Part shown: piece after piece, positions 1 through 9,163 of the stretch | Layout of the letters: each line of letters begins with the position of its first letter | Numbering within the stretch: the first letter of the stretch is position 1 | NCBI RefSeq assembly: GCF_002087295.1 | Contig: NZ_MWVI01000086.1 | Coordinates: 58,613 to 122,612 of the forward strand | Length of the DNA stretch: 64,000 bases | Direction: 5' to 3' | Origin: Vreelandella lionensis | GTDB taxonomy: Bacteria > Pseudomonadota > Gammaproteobacteria > Pseudomonadales > Halomonadaceae | Notes under the pieces: model-generated | What the model was told of the DNA's origin: nothing | Seen by the model: the letters and a program-made list of their open reading frames with translations, nothing else | Databases searched by the model: none | Position numbers and translations under genes: made by a program

Positions 1-1
1 C

Positions 2-2222
2 ACCTTTACCGAGAACGGTTCGGCGGTTGATCTGTTCTCTGGCGTGACGATCGGGACGGTCGAAAGCGGCCAGAATATTACGGGCATGACTTTTAGCGTG
101 ACCAATGCCGCGGCTGGCGACAGCATCACAGTGGACGGTACGGCCATTGCCCTGACTAATGGAGCAACTGGGACGACCACTGGCAGCAGCGGGCTGGCCT
201 ATACTGTGTCGGTCGTTCAGGGGCTTGCGACCATCACACTCACCGGCGGCACCATGACGACGGCGCAGGCGCAAACCGTGATTGACGGCATGGCTTATGC
301 CTCAAGCAGTGACAACCCCGGTACTTCGCGTGTGGTGACCCTTACCGGCATTACCGATAGCGGCGGCACGGCAAATAATGGCACTGATAGCGCGACACTG
401 AATATTGCGGCGACGGTGACGATATCGCCTGTCAACGACACCCCAGCCTTTACCAGCTCAAACACTGTGAGTGTGGCGGAAAACACCACGGCGGTGACAA
501 CGCTGGCCGCCACCGATGCGGATGGCGATGCGCTTAACATATAGCCTCACCGGCGGTGCCGATATGGCTTTGTTCACGCTAGATGCCAACAGCGGGGCGC
601 TGAGCTTTAAGGCGGCGCCTGATTTTGAGGCACCTAACGACCAAGACCAGGATAATCAGTACGAGGTAGTTGTAGACGTTGACGATGGCACTAAGAGTGC
701 TTCTCAGGCGATGACCATTGACGTGACCGATGTCAACGAAACACCACCTTCTCGTCCTACTCCTACTCCTACTCCTACTCCCGAGCCTGAGCCTACAACT
801 CCGCCCATTCAGGTGACGCCGTCAGAGCCGCAGCCGAATACGCCTTCAGGTCGCCCTTCAGTAAGAGAGACCATTAGTAATACAGGCCGTGATCCGGGAA
901 CCGCCAAGCTGGTTGAAAACAGTGGCAACGCCAACGAGGTGACTGCAACGCTGCCGGGCGGGGTTAGCTTGGTGAACCAGGGCGCCCGCACTGCAGTAGA
1001 CCCACTCCTGGCGCTGGGTGATTTAATCAACAGCATAGATGCTCAGCAGCCAACCAACCTCAATGAGCAAACCGGCGTGGCGAGCCAATGGCTTACCAAC
1101 CGGCCTGACGGCACCTTGTTAGATATTCGTACCTTGGTGATCAGCGATAGCGGCAGCAGTTCCGTCAGTACGCCTATTCAAATTACCGGGATTGGTAACG
1201 GTAGCAGTAGCTATCAAGAGGCGTTTGTCATTGATGCTCGCTCATTGCCACAGGGTAATAGGCTCCAGCTTGATAACATTGATTTTGCCAGCATCATTGG
1301 TGAAACCATGATTACCGGCGGGGCTGGGGCTAACGTGATTGTGGCAGATGATGCCTCACAAATGATTGTGCTTGGGGAGGATGACGATGAGTTGCACGCG
1401 GGTGGGGGGCGCGATTTGGTTGGCTCGAAAGGCGGCGATGACCTGATTTTTGGAGAAGCAGGCTACGATCGATTATTTGGTGGTGAAGGGGACGATGTTC
1501 TCAATGGCGGTAGTGGCGTTGATGTTGCACGTTTTACGCTTGACGCTGCCGATGCTGAATTACGCTATGCCGATGACGGTAGCCTTGTGGTTTCTGCTGG
1601 TGCGTTGGGCACTGATACGTTGAGAAGTGTTGAGTTGTTGCGTTTTGATGATCAGGTCGTACTGGTAAATGCCCCTGAGCGAAAATCGGTATTGGGTTTT
1701 GATGAGGCGAGCTACCTGGGAAATAACCTGGATGTGGCGGCAGCTGTTGCGCAAGGAGATTATGCCAGTGGCTATGCACATTATTTAAAATATGGCCGAG
1801 ATGAGGGGCGCTCTGGAGAGTTGAATGGTTTTGATGAAGCATTCTATTTAGCTCAAAACCCTGATGTGGCGGCTGCCGTTGAACGTGGTGACTACGTGAG
1901 TGGTTTTCAGCATTACTTGCGGTGGGGTCATAGAGAAGCGCGTGATCCAAATGCGCTCTTTGATGAGGCGTGGTATCGCGAACAAAACGAGGGCGTGGAT
2001 AGAGCCATTGAGCAAGGTATCTATGTTAACGCCTACGACCATTATTTGGTTTATGGCGGTGCAGAAGGGCGTTTGCCATCGGCATGGTTTGATACGGGCG
2101 CCTATTTGAATGCAAACCCTGGGGTCGCTGCTGCTGAGATAAATCCGTTGTTACACTATCTTGCTTATGGTGTACATGAAGGGCGTGTGATAGTGGCTGC
2201 TGATGATGGGTTGTGGGGGTAG
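2..2222 (+). pseudogene. C-terminal part of cadherin/RTX-type secreted adhesin (5' truncated by window, one frame disruption)
   Basis: The reading frame is open from base 2, so the protein begins upstream of the window. In order it shows a VCBS/bacterial Ig-like repeat (about bases 2-440), a cadherin-like domain (about 440-740), a Pro-Thr/Glu linker coded by CCTACT repeats, a spacer domain, RTX nonapeptides of GGxGxDxLx type (about 1310-1520) and four C-terminal repeats of about 40 residues with a YL..NPDVAAA...HYL.YG..EGR pattern. This is the plan of large type I-secreted calcium-binding surface adhesins. The frame breaks near 536-540: one ORF runs 44-544 and the next starts in another frame at 516. 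Removing one A from the AA at 537-538 restores the cadherin motif (DADGDALTYSL). Either a consensus error or a recent mutation. Confidence 0.8.
756..779 (+). repeat. CCTACT hexamer microrepeat coding for a Pro-Thr linker
   Basis: Four perfect copies of CCTACT encode alternating Pro and Thr, followed by a Pro-Glu stretch. It separates the cadherin-like part from the RTX part of the adhesin. The six-base unit keeps the frame when copy number changes. Confidence 0.8.
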
Positions 2223-2261
2223 CACACGCTGACGTTAGTTGTATGTTTGTCTGTACGTTTT

Positions 2262-2287
2262 AACCCCGGTTTTTACCGGGGTTTTTC
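2262..2287 (+). terminator. Rho-independent terminator after the adhesin gene
   Basis: The stem AACCCCGGT pairs with ACCGGGGTT around a TTTT loop and runs into a T-rich tail. It begins 40 bases after the adhesin stop codon. Confidence 0.9.
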
Positions 2288-2504
2288 TTAAACGGGGTAG
2301 TGGCTTATCAGGTATTAGCGTTCAAGTGAAATGCTTTGCTGGAGCGCGCTAAAACCTGGCATGCCGCTTTGGTGGGTTTTCTGGTATCGTTGCCGCCACA
2401 ATTTATGGGCGGTGATATGACTCTATATGGGTGCGTCCTGTATAGCGTTTGGTTCGGATGCTTATCACCGGTGTATGGCTTGGTCCTCTTTTGTTGGAGC
2501 TAAG

Positions 2505-3563
2505 ATGAACATCTTGATTACAGGCGGTGCTGGCTTTATCGGCTCAGCGGTGGTGCGTCACTTGATTGAAAATACGCAGCATGCGGTGGTCAACGTAGAT
2601 GCGCTCACCTATGCCGGTAACCTGGAGTCGCTGGCCGTGGTGGAGGGCAACGAGCGCTATGCGTTTGAGCACGCGGATATTGGCGATGCTGCCCGTATGG
2701 CAGCTATTTTTGAGCGCTACCAGCCGGATGCGGTGATGCACCTGGCGGCGGAGTCCCATGTAGACCGCTCCATTGATGGCCCGGCGGCGTTTGTTCAAAC
2801 CAATATCGTGGGTACTTATACGCTATTAGAGGCGGCCCGCCAGTATTGGAAGGGCCTGCAGGCCACGGCCCCTGAAAAGGCGGCGGCGTTCCGCTTCCAT
2901 CATGTGTCTACCGATGAGGTGTACGGCGATTTAGAAGGGCCGGAAGATCTGTTCACCGAGGAAACCCCTTACGCGCCCAGCTCGCCTTATTCGGCCAGTA
3001 AAGCAAGTTCCGACCATTTGGTGCGGGCTTGGCACCGTACCTATGGGCTGCCGGTCTTAGTGACGAACTGCTCGAATAACTATGGGCCTTATCACTTCCC
3101 TGAAAAGCTTATCCCGTTGATGATTTTGAACGCCCTGGCGGGTAAGTCGTTGCCGGTCTATGGCGATGGCCAACAGGTGCGCGATTGGCTATATGTAGAA
3201 GACCACGCCCGTGCGCTGGTTAAGGTCATCACCGAAGGTGTGGTAGGCGAAACCTATAATATCGGCGGGCATAACGAGAAGGCGAATCTTGAAGTAGTCG
3301 AAACGCTGTGCGACCTGCTGCAGGATCTGGTGCCTGCCGAGCGTTCCTACCGTGAGTTGATTACCTTTGTACAAGACCGCCCAGGCCACGACCTGCGCTA
3401 CGCCATTGATGCCAGCAAGATTGAGCGTGAACTGGGCTGGAAGCCAGAAGAAACCTTTGAAACCGGGTTGCGTAAAACCGTGCAGTGGTATTTGGAAAAC
3501 CGGCAGTGGTGGCAGCGGGTTCAGGATGGCAGCTACCAAGGGGAACGTTTGGGTAGCTTGTAG
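2505..3563 (+). CDS. rfbB: dTDP-glucose 4,6-dehydratase
   Basis: Second enzyme of dTDP-L-rhamnose synthesis: converts dTDP-glucose to dTDP-4-keto-6-deoxyglucose in the cytoplasm with bound NAD. This is an extended short-chain dehydrogenase of 352 aa, normal for RmlB. The N-terminal GGAGFIGS is the Rossmann nucleotide-binding loop, TDEVYG carries the catalytic Asp-Glu pair, and YSASKA holds the catalytic Tyr and Lys. An upstream in-frame start at 2427 exists, but ATG 2505 has GGAG at 2496-2499 and gives the canonical [11 protein letters not shown] start. First gene of a rhamnose operon that continues at rfbD, interrupted by a toxin-antitoxin pair. Confidence 0.95.
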   Translation: MNILITGGAGFIGSAVVRHLIENTQHAVVNVDALTYAGNLESLAVVEGNERYAFEHADIGDAARMAAIFERYQPDAVMHLAAESHVDRSIDGPAAFVQTNIVGTYTLLEAARQYWKGLQATAPEKAAAFRFHHVSTDEVYGDLEGPEDLFTEETPYAPSSPYSASKASSDHLVRAWHRTYGLPVLVTNCSNNYGPYHFPEKLIPLMILNALAGKSLPVYGDGQQVRDWLYVEDHARALVKVITEGVVGETYNIGGHNEKANLEVVETLCDLLQDLVPAERSYRELITFVQDRPGHDLRYAIDASKIERELGWKPEETFETGLRKTVQWYLENRQWWQRVQDGSYQGERLGSL

Positions 3564-3592
3564 CTCTGAGTTCGGTGTTGGTGGCCTAGCGG

Positions 3593-3607
3593 TCGCGAGC
3601 TAAAGCT
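3593..3607 (+). repeat. 15-bp direct repeat, left copy flanking the MNT/HEPN cassette
   Basis: TCGCGAGCTAAAGCT, identical to 4531-4545. The two copies lie just outside the MNT/HEPN pair, the left one 30 bases after the rfbB stop. The internal GAGCTAAAGCTC-like symmetry resembles intergenic REP-type elements of gammaproteobacteria. It could therefore be a dispersed repeat or a cassette boundary. Confidence 0.7.
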
Positions 3608-3703
3608 ACTTCCTCTGGTGCTTACGGTCGCCTGCCCTACGTTACAATGTAAAAAGGCGGGGTGCCGTATCAGCTCACGTACTTTATACGCTGGAGAGTA
3701 GCC

Positions 3704-4003
3704 GTGCGATTAACGGGTAGAGAAGTGACAGCCATTAAAAAAGCTACCAAGGATGTGCTTGGCGAAGGTGCCCAGCTGCGAGTGTTTGGTTCACGCACCA
3801 ATGACCTCGCAAAAGGTGGAGATATTGATCTGATGATTACGGTGGGAGAGGCGGTAAGTAATCCTGCTTGGGCTATCGCTAGAATTGAAGCAAAGATCAT
3901 TGAGCAATTGGGCGATCAAAAGATAGATATTGTGCTGAATGCCCCTAATCTAGAGAAGTCGATGATTCACCATGTTGCACAAGAACAAGGGATTGTATTG
4001 TGA
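3704..4003 (+). CDS. MNT-type nucleotidyltransferase antitoxin (MntA-like)
   Basis: A 99-aa minimal nucleotidyltransferase. It shows the family signature G-S-x9-D-x-D (GSRTNDLAKGGDID) with a third acidic position in KIDIVL. In studied HEPN/MNT systems (type VII, MntA/HepT) this protein AMPylates and silences the HEPN ribonuclease partner. The start chosen is GTG 3704, which has GGAG at 3693-3696; an upstream in-frame start at 3662 would add an unlikely tail. The stop overlaps the GTG start of the HEPN gene, indicating coupled translation. The order here is MNT first, HEPN second. Antitoxin role is inferred from family and pairing. Confidence 0.85.
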   Translation: MRLTGREVTAIKKATKDVLGEGAQLRVFGSRTNDLAKGGDIDLMITVGEAVSNPAWAIARIEAKIIEQLGDQKIDIVLNAPNLEKSMIHHVAQEQGIVL

Positions 4004-4476
4004 ACCTATTGCCAGAAACGCAAGAGAGGCTGAATTTTCTTGTAAGAGTGGTGAGTAAGGAAATTAAGCATCTGGACTATGCAGACAGCCAAGCGTTTGG
4101 TGCTTCTCTTACGCTCGAGAGAGTGGAGAAGCTGGAGCAAGACCCGGCGCTAGCGCTCACGCTTGAAGCGTTCACCAGTCGATTTTGTCGGCTTCAAGAC
4201 ACGCTCGGCGATAAATTACTTCCAGCGCTGCTCAATGCACTAGGTGAGTCAGCCAACGCTTTATTAATAAATCTTAATAAAGCTGAAAAATACGGTTGGC
4301 TTGATTCTGCAGAGGAGTGGATCAGCCTTCGTCAACTGCGAAATAAAATGATCCATGAATATATTGAGGAGGCTGTCATTCTACACAGTGCGCTGACGAC
4401 AGCGCATCAAAAGGTTGAGGTGCTGAAAGTGTTTGCCGAAAACCTGATGCTGCAAGTACAGCAGCTTCAAGAATGA
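4000..4476 (+). CDS. HEPN-domain toxin (HepT-like) or nucleotidyltransferase substrate-binding protein
   Basis: An all-alpha protein of 158 aa with the HEPN motif R-x4-H-x-Y in RNKMIHEY near residue 117. In HepT toxins Arg and His form the RNase site and the Tyr is the residue AMPylated by the MNT partner. The GTG start at 4000 overlaps the stop of the MNT gene by four bases. The pair lies inside the rhamnose operon between rfbB and rfbD, and the 15-bp repeats flank it. It may also read as the HI0074-like substrate-binding subunit of a two-protein nucleotidyltransferase. Toxicity is inferred, not shown by sequence. Confidence 0.8.
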   Translation: MNLLPETQERLNFLVRVVSKEIKHLDYADSQAFGASLTLERVEKLEQDPALALTLEAFTSRFCRLQDTLGDKLLPALLNALGESANALLINLNKAEKYGWLDSAEEWISLRQLRNKMIHEYIEEAVILHSALTTAHQKVEVLKVFAENLMLQVQQLQE

Positions 4477-4530
4477 GTTATTCTTTTGAGTCGTTGTAAA
4501 CCGCTGTTGCTCACTTCTAGCAACTAAACA

Positions 4531-4545
4531 TCGCGAGCTAAAGCT
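4531..4545 (+). repeat. 15-bp direct repeat, right copy flanking the MNT/HEPN cassette
   Basis: Identical to 3593-3607 in the same orientation. It sits 54 bases after the HEPN stop and 68 bases before rfbD. Recombination between the two copies would remove 938 bases holding both toxin-antitoxin genes and leave rfbB directly in front of rfbD. Confidence 0.7.
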
Positions 4546-4613
4546 GTCTGCCACCGGTGTAGTACTCAGGCGGGTAGGATGATGAATTCAAGTGTTTCAC
4601 AAAGGAATGGGTT

Positions 4614-5525
4614 ATGAAGGTTCTGATCACCGGCGGCAGTGGCCAGGTTGGCTTTGAGCTACGCCGTCAGTTGGCTACGCTTGGTGAGATTCTGGCGCCT
4701 AACCGGGCGGCCTTGGATCTGTTGGATGCTGACGCCGTGGATACGTTTTTGGCACAACACCAGCCTGACCTTATCGTAAATGCTGCTGCCTATACGGCGG
4801 TCGATAACGCTGAAACAGACCTTGAGGCGGCAACGCGGTTGAACGCGGAGCTGCCCGAGCAGTTGGCGGCTTATTGCCAGCAGCGGGGCGGCTGGTTAGT
4901 ACATTACTCATCGGATTACGTTTACAACGGTGAGGGTGATACTCCCTGGCAGGAAGGCGATGCCACGGGGCCATGCAATGCCTATGGGGCTACCAAGCTA
5001 GCAGGCGATGAAGCGGTCGCTAAGAGTGGCTGCCAGCATCTGATTTTCCGCACTAGCTGGGTGTACAGCGCCCATGGTAAGAGTTTTTTATCAACCATGC
5101 TGCGTTTAGGGGCTGAGCGTAGCGCCTTAAGCGTTGTAAGTGACCAAATTGGTGCGCCAACGCCTGCGCGGCTGATTGCGTTAGTCACACAGCAAGCGCT
5201 TACTAAGCTACACGGTACTCAGCTACAAACAGCCACGGCATCGGGTATCGAGAGCGGCGTGTATCATTTAGCCCCTAAAGGGGCGACGAGCTGGCATGGC
5301 TTTGCCTGCGAGATTTTCCAGTTAGCCAGCAACCTTGGGCTACCGTTGGAGATTACTCCTGAGGGTGTTTCAGCCATACCAACAAGCGATTACCCTACGC
5401 CAGCGGTTCGCCCGCTTAACTCTCGGCTGGGCGTTGATAAAATTGAACAAGCGTTGGGCATCCAGTTGCCCAGCTGGCAAAGTCAGCTGGCGCTTACCGT
5501 GGAAGAAATAGCAAGCTCGCGTTAG
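4614..5525 (+). CDS. rfbD: dTDP-4-dehydrorhamnose reductase
   Basis: Last enzyme of dTDP-L-rhamnose synthesis: reduces dTDP-4-keto-rhamnose with NAD(P)H. A 303-aa short-chain dehydrogenase: GGSGQVG forms the N-terminal dinucleotide loop, SSDYVYNGEG is the substrate-side motif, and YGATKLAGD carries the catalytic Tyr-xxx-Lys. ATG 4614 has AAAGGA at 4601-4606. Followed by rfbA 30 bases downstream. Confidence 0.95.
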   Translation: MKVLITGGSGQVGFELRRQLATLGEILAPNRAALDLLDADAVDTFLAQHQPDLIVNAAAYTAVDNAETDLEAATRLNAELPEQLAAYCQQRGGWLVHYSSDYVYNGEGDTPWQEGDATGPCNAYGATKLAGDEAVAKSGCQHLIFRTSWVYSAHGKSFLSTMLRLGAERSALSVVSDQIGAPTPARLIALVTQQALTKLHGTQLQTATASGIESGVYHLAPKGATSWHGFACEIFQLASNLGLPLEITPEGVSAIPTSDYPTPAVRPLNSRLGVDKIEQALGIQLPSWQSQLALTVEEIASSR

Positions 5526-5555
5526 TTCTGCGGGTAACGAGCAAGGAGCAATACG

Positions 5556-6440
5556 ATGCAACGTAAAGGCATTATCTTGGCAGGTGGCAGCGGTACGCGC
5601 CTGCACCCCATCACGCGCGGTGTTTCAAAACAGCTGCTGCCGATTTACGACAAGCCGATGATCTATTATCCGATTTCGGTGTTAATGCTGGCTGGCATCC
5701 GCGAGATTTTGATTATCTCTACCCCGGAAGATTTGCCTCAGTATGAAAGCCTGCTGGGTAACGGTGACTCTTTCGGTGTGCGCTTTGAGTACGCAGTGCA
5801 GCCTAGCCCAGATGGCTTGGCGCAGGCGTTTATTATTGGTGAAGAATTTATTGGCGATGCGCCGGTGTGCTTGGTGCTGGGTGATAACATTTTCCACGGT
5901 CAACACTTCTCAGACCAGTTAAAGCGGGCGGCGGCACAAACCAGCGGTGCTACGGTGTTTGGTTATTTGGTGAAAGACCCGGAGCGCTTCGGGGTAGTGG
6001 AGTTTGATGCTGACGGTAAGGCGGTCTCTATTGAGGAGAAACCCGCCAAGCCGAAGTCGCCTTACGCAGTTACCGGGCTCTATTTTTACGATAACGATGT
6101 GGTCGAGATCGCCAAACAGGTCACGCCTTCCGAACGAGGCGAGTTGGAAATTACTAGCGTGAACAATGCCTACCTTGAGCGTGGCGACCTGCGCGTTGAG
6201 CGCTTGGGCCGTGGTTTTGCCTGGTTGGATACCGGAACCCACGATAGCCTGTTAGAGGCGAGCCAGTACGTGCAAACCATTGAGCACCGCCAAGGACTGA
6301 AAGTGGCTTGCCTGGAAGAGATTGCCTGGCAGCAGGGCTGGCTAAGCGATGAGTCGCTGCGTGAAAGCGCCACGGCACTGGCAAAAACCGGCTATGGTCA
6401 GTACTTGTTAAACCGTTTAGATGCTAAAGGTGGCCACTAA
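5556..6440 (+). CDS. rfbA: glucose-1-phosphate thymidylyltransferase
   Basis: First step of the pathway: glucose-1-phosphate plus dTTP gives dTDP-glucose and pyrophosphate. 294 aa, the usual length. The N-terminal loop GGSGTRLHP binds the nucleotide, followed by [19 protein letters not shown] holds a metal-binding Asp, and EEKPAKPKS is the conserved sugar-phosphate region. A ribosome site (AAGGAG) precedes ATG 5556. Its stop TAA shares one base with the ATG of rfbC. Confidence 0.96.
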   Translation: MQRKGIILAGGSGTRLHPITRGVSKQLLPIYDKPMIYYPISVLMLAGIREILIISTPEDLPQYESLLGNGDSFGVRFEYAVQPSPDGLAQAFIIGEEFIGDAPVCLVLGDNIFHGQHFSDQLKRAAAQTSGATVFGYLVKDPERFGVVEFDADGKAVSIEEKPAKPKSPYAVTGLYFYDNDVVEIAKQVTPSERGELEITSVNNAYLERGDLRVERLGRGFAWLDTGTHDSLLEASQYVQTIEHRQGLKVACLEEIAWQQGWLSDESLRESATALAKTGYGQYLLNRLDAKGGH

Positions 6441-6988
6441 TGCAGGTTGAAGAAACGTCTCTACCAGGGGTGTTCATTCTTTCCCCTAAGGTGTTTGGCG
6501 ATGCCCGCGGCTTTTTTATGGAAAGCTTTAATCAAAAAGCGTTTGAAGAAGCAACAGGGTGCAAGCGCGAGTTTGTGCAGGATAACCACTCCCGCTCCCG
6601 CCAGGGGGTGCTACGTGGCATCCATTACCAGCTTGAGCAGCCGCAAGGTAAGCTGGTGCGCGTTACCCAGGGCAGCGTGTGGGATGTGGCGGTAGACCTG
6701 CGCCGCCATTCGGCGCATTTTGGGCAGTGGGTAGGCGTTGAGCTGTCTGCTGACAATAATCGCCAACTGTGGGTGCCGGAAGGCTTTGGTCATGCGTTTG
6801 TGGTGCTGTCAGAAACCGCTGATTTCTTGTACAAAACCACTGATTACTACCACCCTGAATCAGAGCGCTGCATCCGTTTCGATGACCCGGAGCTTGCCAT
6901 TGAGTGGCCCACGCTGCCGGTTGAGATTGCGCTTTCGGAAAAAGATCAGGCGGGTAGTCAGCTGTCTGAAGCTGAGGTATATGAGTAG
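6440..6988 (+). CDS. rfbC: dTDP-4-dehydrorhamnose 3,5-epimerase
   Basis: Epimerises C3 and C5 of dTDP-4-keto-6-deoxyglucose before the RfbD reduction. A 182-aa cupin with LRGIHYQ carrying the catalytic His, the preceding DNHSRS segment, and VPEGFGHAF. The start codon overlaps the rfbA stop by one base. It closes the rhamnose operon, whose product feeds O-antigen or exopolysaccharide; an O-antigen ligase is encoded about 5.5 kb downstream. Confidence 0.95.
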   Translation: MQVEETSLPGVFILSPKVFGDARGFFMESFNQKAFEEATGCKREFVQDNHSRSRQGVLRGIHYQLEQPQGKLVRVTQGSVWDVAVDLRRHSAHFGQWVGVELSADNNRQLWVPEGFGHAFVVLSETADFLYKTTDYYHPESERCIRFDDPELAIEWPTLPVEIALSEKDQAGSQLSEAEVYE

Positions 6989-7034
6989 CGTTTAATTTGC
7001 GCTGCTGACAGTCGCTCGATCAGCTGTTAGTAAG

Positions 7035-7056
7035 GCCCCCGCTGAATGCGGGGGGC
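7035..7056. terminator. GC-rich hairpin between convergent rfbC and the GGDEF gene
   Basis: GCCCCCGC pairs with GCGGGGGGC (one bulged G) around TGAAT. It lies between two converging genes, so it may stop both, but neither side has a clear T run. Confidence 0.45.
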
Positions 7057-7074
7057 AATCATTAAACGGCTAGG

Positions 7075-8604
7075 TTAGTGCCCGTATACGGCAATACCGC
7101 AGCGGCCGCTGTGTTTAATAAAGTACATGCTTTTGTCGGCGGCATTGATGAGCTCGGTGCTGTTGGCAAAGCCGCCATCGTTGAGGCAGGCAACCCCAAT
7201 CGAGACCGTCACATAAACGGGCCGGTCTTCGTGCCACGTCATGGGTTGCTCTTGTAATCGATAGGCGATGCGTTGGGCAAACTTTTTGGCACCGTTAGCA
7301 TCTTCTCCAGGTAAGACCACCATAAACTCCTCCCCGCCGTAGCGGCCAGCCAGGTCGCCATCCCGCACCACTGCGCTGAGTAACTTGCCAAAGCTGACCA
7401 GGACATTGTCGCCGGTGAGGTGGCCATACTGGTCGTTAATGGATTTGAAGTGGTCGATATCTATAAAAACCACCGAGAGCGCACCGCCCACGTCGCGGCA
7501 TTGGCGAAAGCGCATGTCGAGTTGTTCTTCTAACCATCCTCGGTTGGCGATGCCGGTCAGTGCATCGGTTCGGCTGCGGGATTCCAGTTCGTTTTGGCGT
7601 TCAAGCAGTTGGGCAAGCTCGCTCTGCTGTTGGTCTAGGCGGGCGCTTAGGGCCAGCGTTTGTTCAAACAGTAGCTGCTGGGCCTCGGCAAGCAGAGCTT
7701 CATTATCCTGGTGGGTGGGGGCAGTGACTTCGAGAATATTGGCAAGGCTGGGTAGCTGGTCTTCAATGGTGTTGAGTAGCGCTGCCAGCTCTAGGTGGTC
7801 GGTTAGGTGGTTGCTTTCCAGCTTGCGCATGAGGTTGACCAGTGCCTGGGCGGGCGATGGTGAGAGCCAGGCGTCGGCAATATGACCAGAGAGTCGAATG
7901 CATAATAGGTCGGCTGGCGCCGAGGAGAAATCTAGGTGGCTGGTGTGAATGGCTTCTGCAATGGGGGCGGGCACTCCCCATTTAGCTGCTAGCCAGGCAC
8001 CTACGATAGCGTGGTCGCAGCCAAATAGACGGTGCTCATTATGGCTTACTTCTGGGTGATGTTCGGCTGGAGTTTCATAAACGCTCTCTACTTCTTCGGG
8101 GTAGAGGGATTTGAGCGCGAGTACGCCGATATCTTGTAGCAGGGCTGCGGTGAACACAAACCCTTTGCGGGAGGGGCAGAGCTGTTCGGCAAGGTAACGC
8201 GAGGCGATAGCGGCAATAAGTGAGCGGCTCCATACGCGCTGTAGGTAGGCGTTGGCTCCTTTTTGGCGGAACAGGCTGAAGCTGAGCGTCGCGGCTAGGG
8301 TGGTATCTAGGCCAATGCGTGCTACGGCTTCCTGGCAGCTGCTAATCGGGGGCGCGCTACGCGCATAGTAGGCGCTATTGGCCAGTGCCAGTAACCGGGT
8401 GGTGAGTACGGGGTCGTGCTCAATGGCCTCCGCATAGGCTTTTACGCTGGCGTTTGGGGAGCGGGCAATGGTAAGTACATTCATGGCCACGGAAGGGAGG
8501 GGGGGGAGCGAGGCGCACCCTTCCAGGCTTTTACGGAGGAACTCGGGCAATGGTGAGGTGAGTGAAAGCTGAGCGCTGTTATCGGTTGGTTGTATAGCCT
8601 GCAT
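7075..8604 (-). CDS. HDOD-GGDEF protein, probable diguanylate cyclase
   Basis: A 509-aa cytoplasmic protein. Residues about 20-230 form an HDOD domain (LPPLPSVAMNVL, then HDPVLTTRLLALANS), which usually relays signals through protein contacts. A coiled coil at about 310-345 leads to a C-terminal GGDEF domain. The active-site loop reads GGEEF, an active variant, and the upstream RDGD fits the RxxD c-di-GMP inhibitory site, so cyclase activity with product feedback is likely. The ATG at 8604 is preceded by AAGGGA on its strand. It lies alone, convergent with rfbC. The MshE-like ATPase of the nearby filament operon is a possible c-di-GMP target; that link is inference. Confidence 0.9.
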   Translation of the reverse strand: MQAIQPTDNSAQLSLTSPLPEFLRKSLEGCASLPPLPSVAMNVLTIARSPNASVKAYAEAIEHDPVLTTRLLALANSAYYARSAPPISSCQEAVARIGLDTTLAATLSFSLFRQKGANAYLQRVWSRSLIAAIASRYLAEQLCPSRKGFVFTAALLQDIGVLALKSLYPEEVESVYETPAEHHPEVSHNEHRLFGCDHAIVGAWLAAKWGVPAPIAEAIHTSHLDFSSAPADLLCIRLSGHIADAWLSPSPAQALVNLMRKLESNHLTDHLELAALLNTIEDQLPSLANILEVTAPTHQDNEALLAEAQQLLFEQTLALSARLDQQQSELAQLLERQNELESRSRTDALTGIANRGWLEEQLDMRFRQCRDVGGALSVVFIDIDHFKSINDQYGHLTGDNVLVSFGKLLSAVVRDGDLAGRYGGEEFMVVLPGEDANGAKKFAQRIAYRLQEQPMTWHEDRPVYVTVSIGVACLNDGGFANSTELINAADKSMYFIKHSGRCGIAVYGH

Positions 8605-8986
8605 GGCAAATCCCTTGTGGTAGTGCGGCTAGAAGTGTGGAGAAAGCGTTTTCTACATTTTTCTTATAAACAAACGGTTGTTTAGAAGCATAGGCGAAAC
8701 GAGGGGATTTGCTGTGCTATGTGTGTGTTTTTAAGTAACGCAACGTGGAACGCTAGGTGCTTGAAATTTCTCTAGCTTCTTCACGGCTGGCCGTCTGCAT
8801 GTAGCTGTTGGCGCAAGTGAGAGGCCAATGCTCAAATGGCAGGATATTGGATATTGGATATTGGGGCGGTGAAGTGGATGTGGCTGAAGGGGGGGGGCTG
8901 AAACGATTAAGTGATTGAGTGGACCACCTATATAAGATAGGTGTACGGGAGACATAGGTGTACGAGAGGCAGAGTGGTTCTCAGCC
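8605..8986. other. Intergenic region with short tandem repeats, no convincing gene
   Basis: No supported reading frame. It holds three copies of GGATATT at 8842-8862, a run of nine G at 8889-8897, an inverted repeat CACCTAT/ATAGGTG at 8925-8943, and a 17-bp tandem duplication (ATAGGTGTACGGGAGAC, second copy with small changes) at 8937-8970. A 74-aa minus-strand frame overlaps these repeats but lacks a ribosome site and family-like features. Confidence 0.6.
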
Positions 8987-9163
8987 TTATTCTGCTGCTT
9001 TCGTAATAGGCTGTAGCTTGATGACTAGGTGGTTCGCATTGGGCTGGGAAATGAAAGCTTCATAGCGCTCTGGGTGTGAGTCAATATCTTTTTGAAAGCT
9101 CTCTACGACCTCGACCAGCTCTTTAACGAGCGCTTCTTCTTGTTGTTGTGTTAGCAGGGGCAT
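8987..9163 (-). CDS. Small acidic protein of unknown function, paralogue of 9667-9840
   Basis: Encodes 58 aa from ATG (9161-9163) to TAA (8987-8989), with AAAGG nine bases before the start. The sequence aligns end to end with the 57-aa protein at 9667-9840. Shared positions include E-A-L-(I/V)-x-E-L-V-(D/E)-V-(I/V)-E, the P-E-x-Y-E-A core and H-L-(I/V)-I-K near the C-terminus. Two homologous frames of nearly equal length, pointing away from each other, are good evidence that both are real genes. No known family is recognised, and there is no membrane segment or cysteine. Confidence 0.75.
   Translation of the reverse strand: MPLLTQQQEEALVKELVEVVESFQKDIDSHPERYEAFISQPNANHLVIKLQPITKAAE

Noticed and set aside
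1534..1950. 138-aa minus-strand frame opposite the adhesin
   Set aside because: It mirrors the repetitive C-terminal adhesin repeats in the opposite strand, has no ribosome site and an odd His/Gln-rich composition.
7385..7885. 166-aa plus-strand frame inside the GGDEF gene
   Set aside because: Ser/Trp/Arg-rich low-complexity product antisense to a clear HDOD-GGDEF coding frame.
8731..8955. 74-aa minus-strand frame in the intergenic region
   Set aside because: Overlaps simple repeats, no ribosome site, Pro/His-rich product without conserved look.
8842..8970. Short tandem repeats considered as a CRISPR remnant
   Set aside because: Units are 7 and 17 bases, directly adjacent with no spacers, and no cas genes are present.
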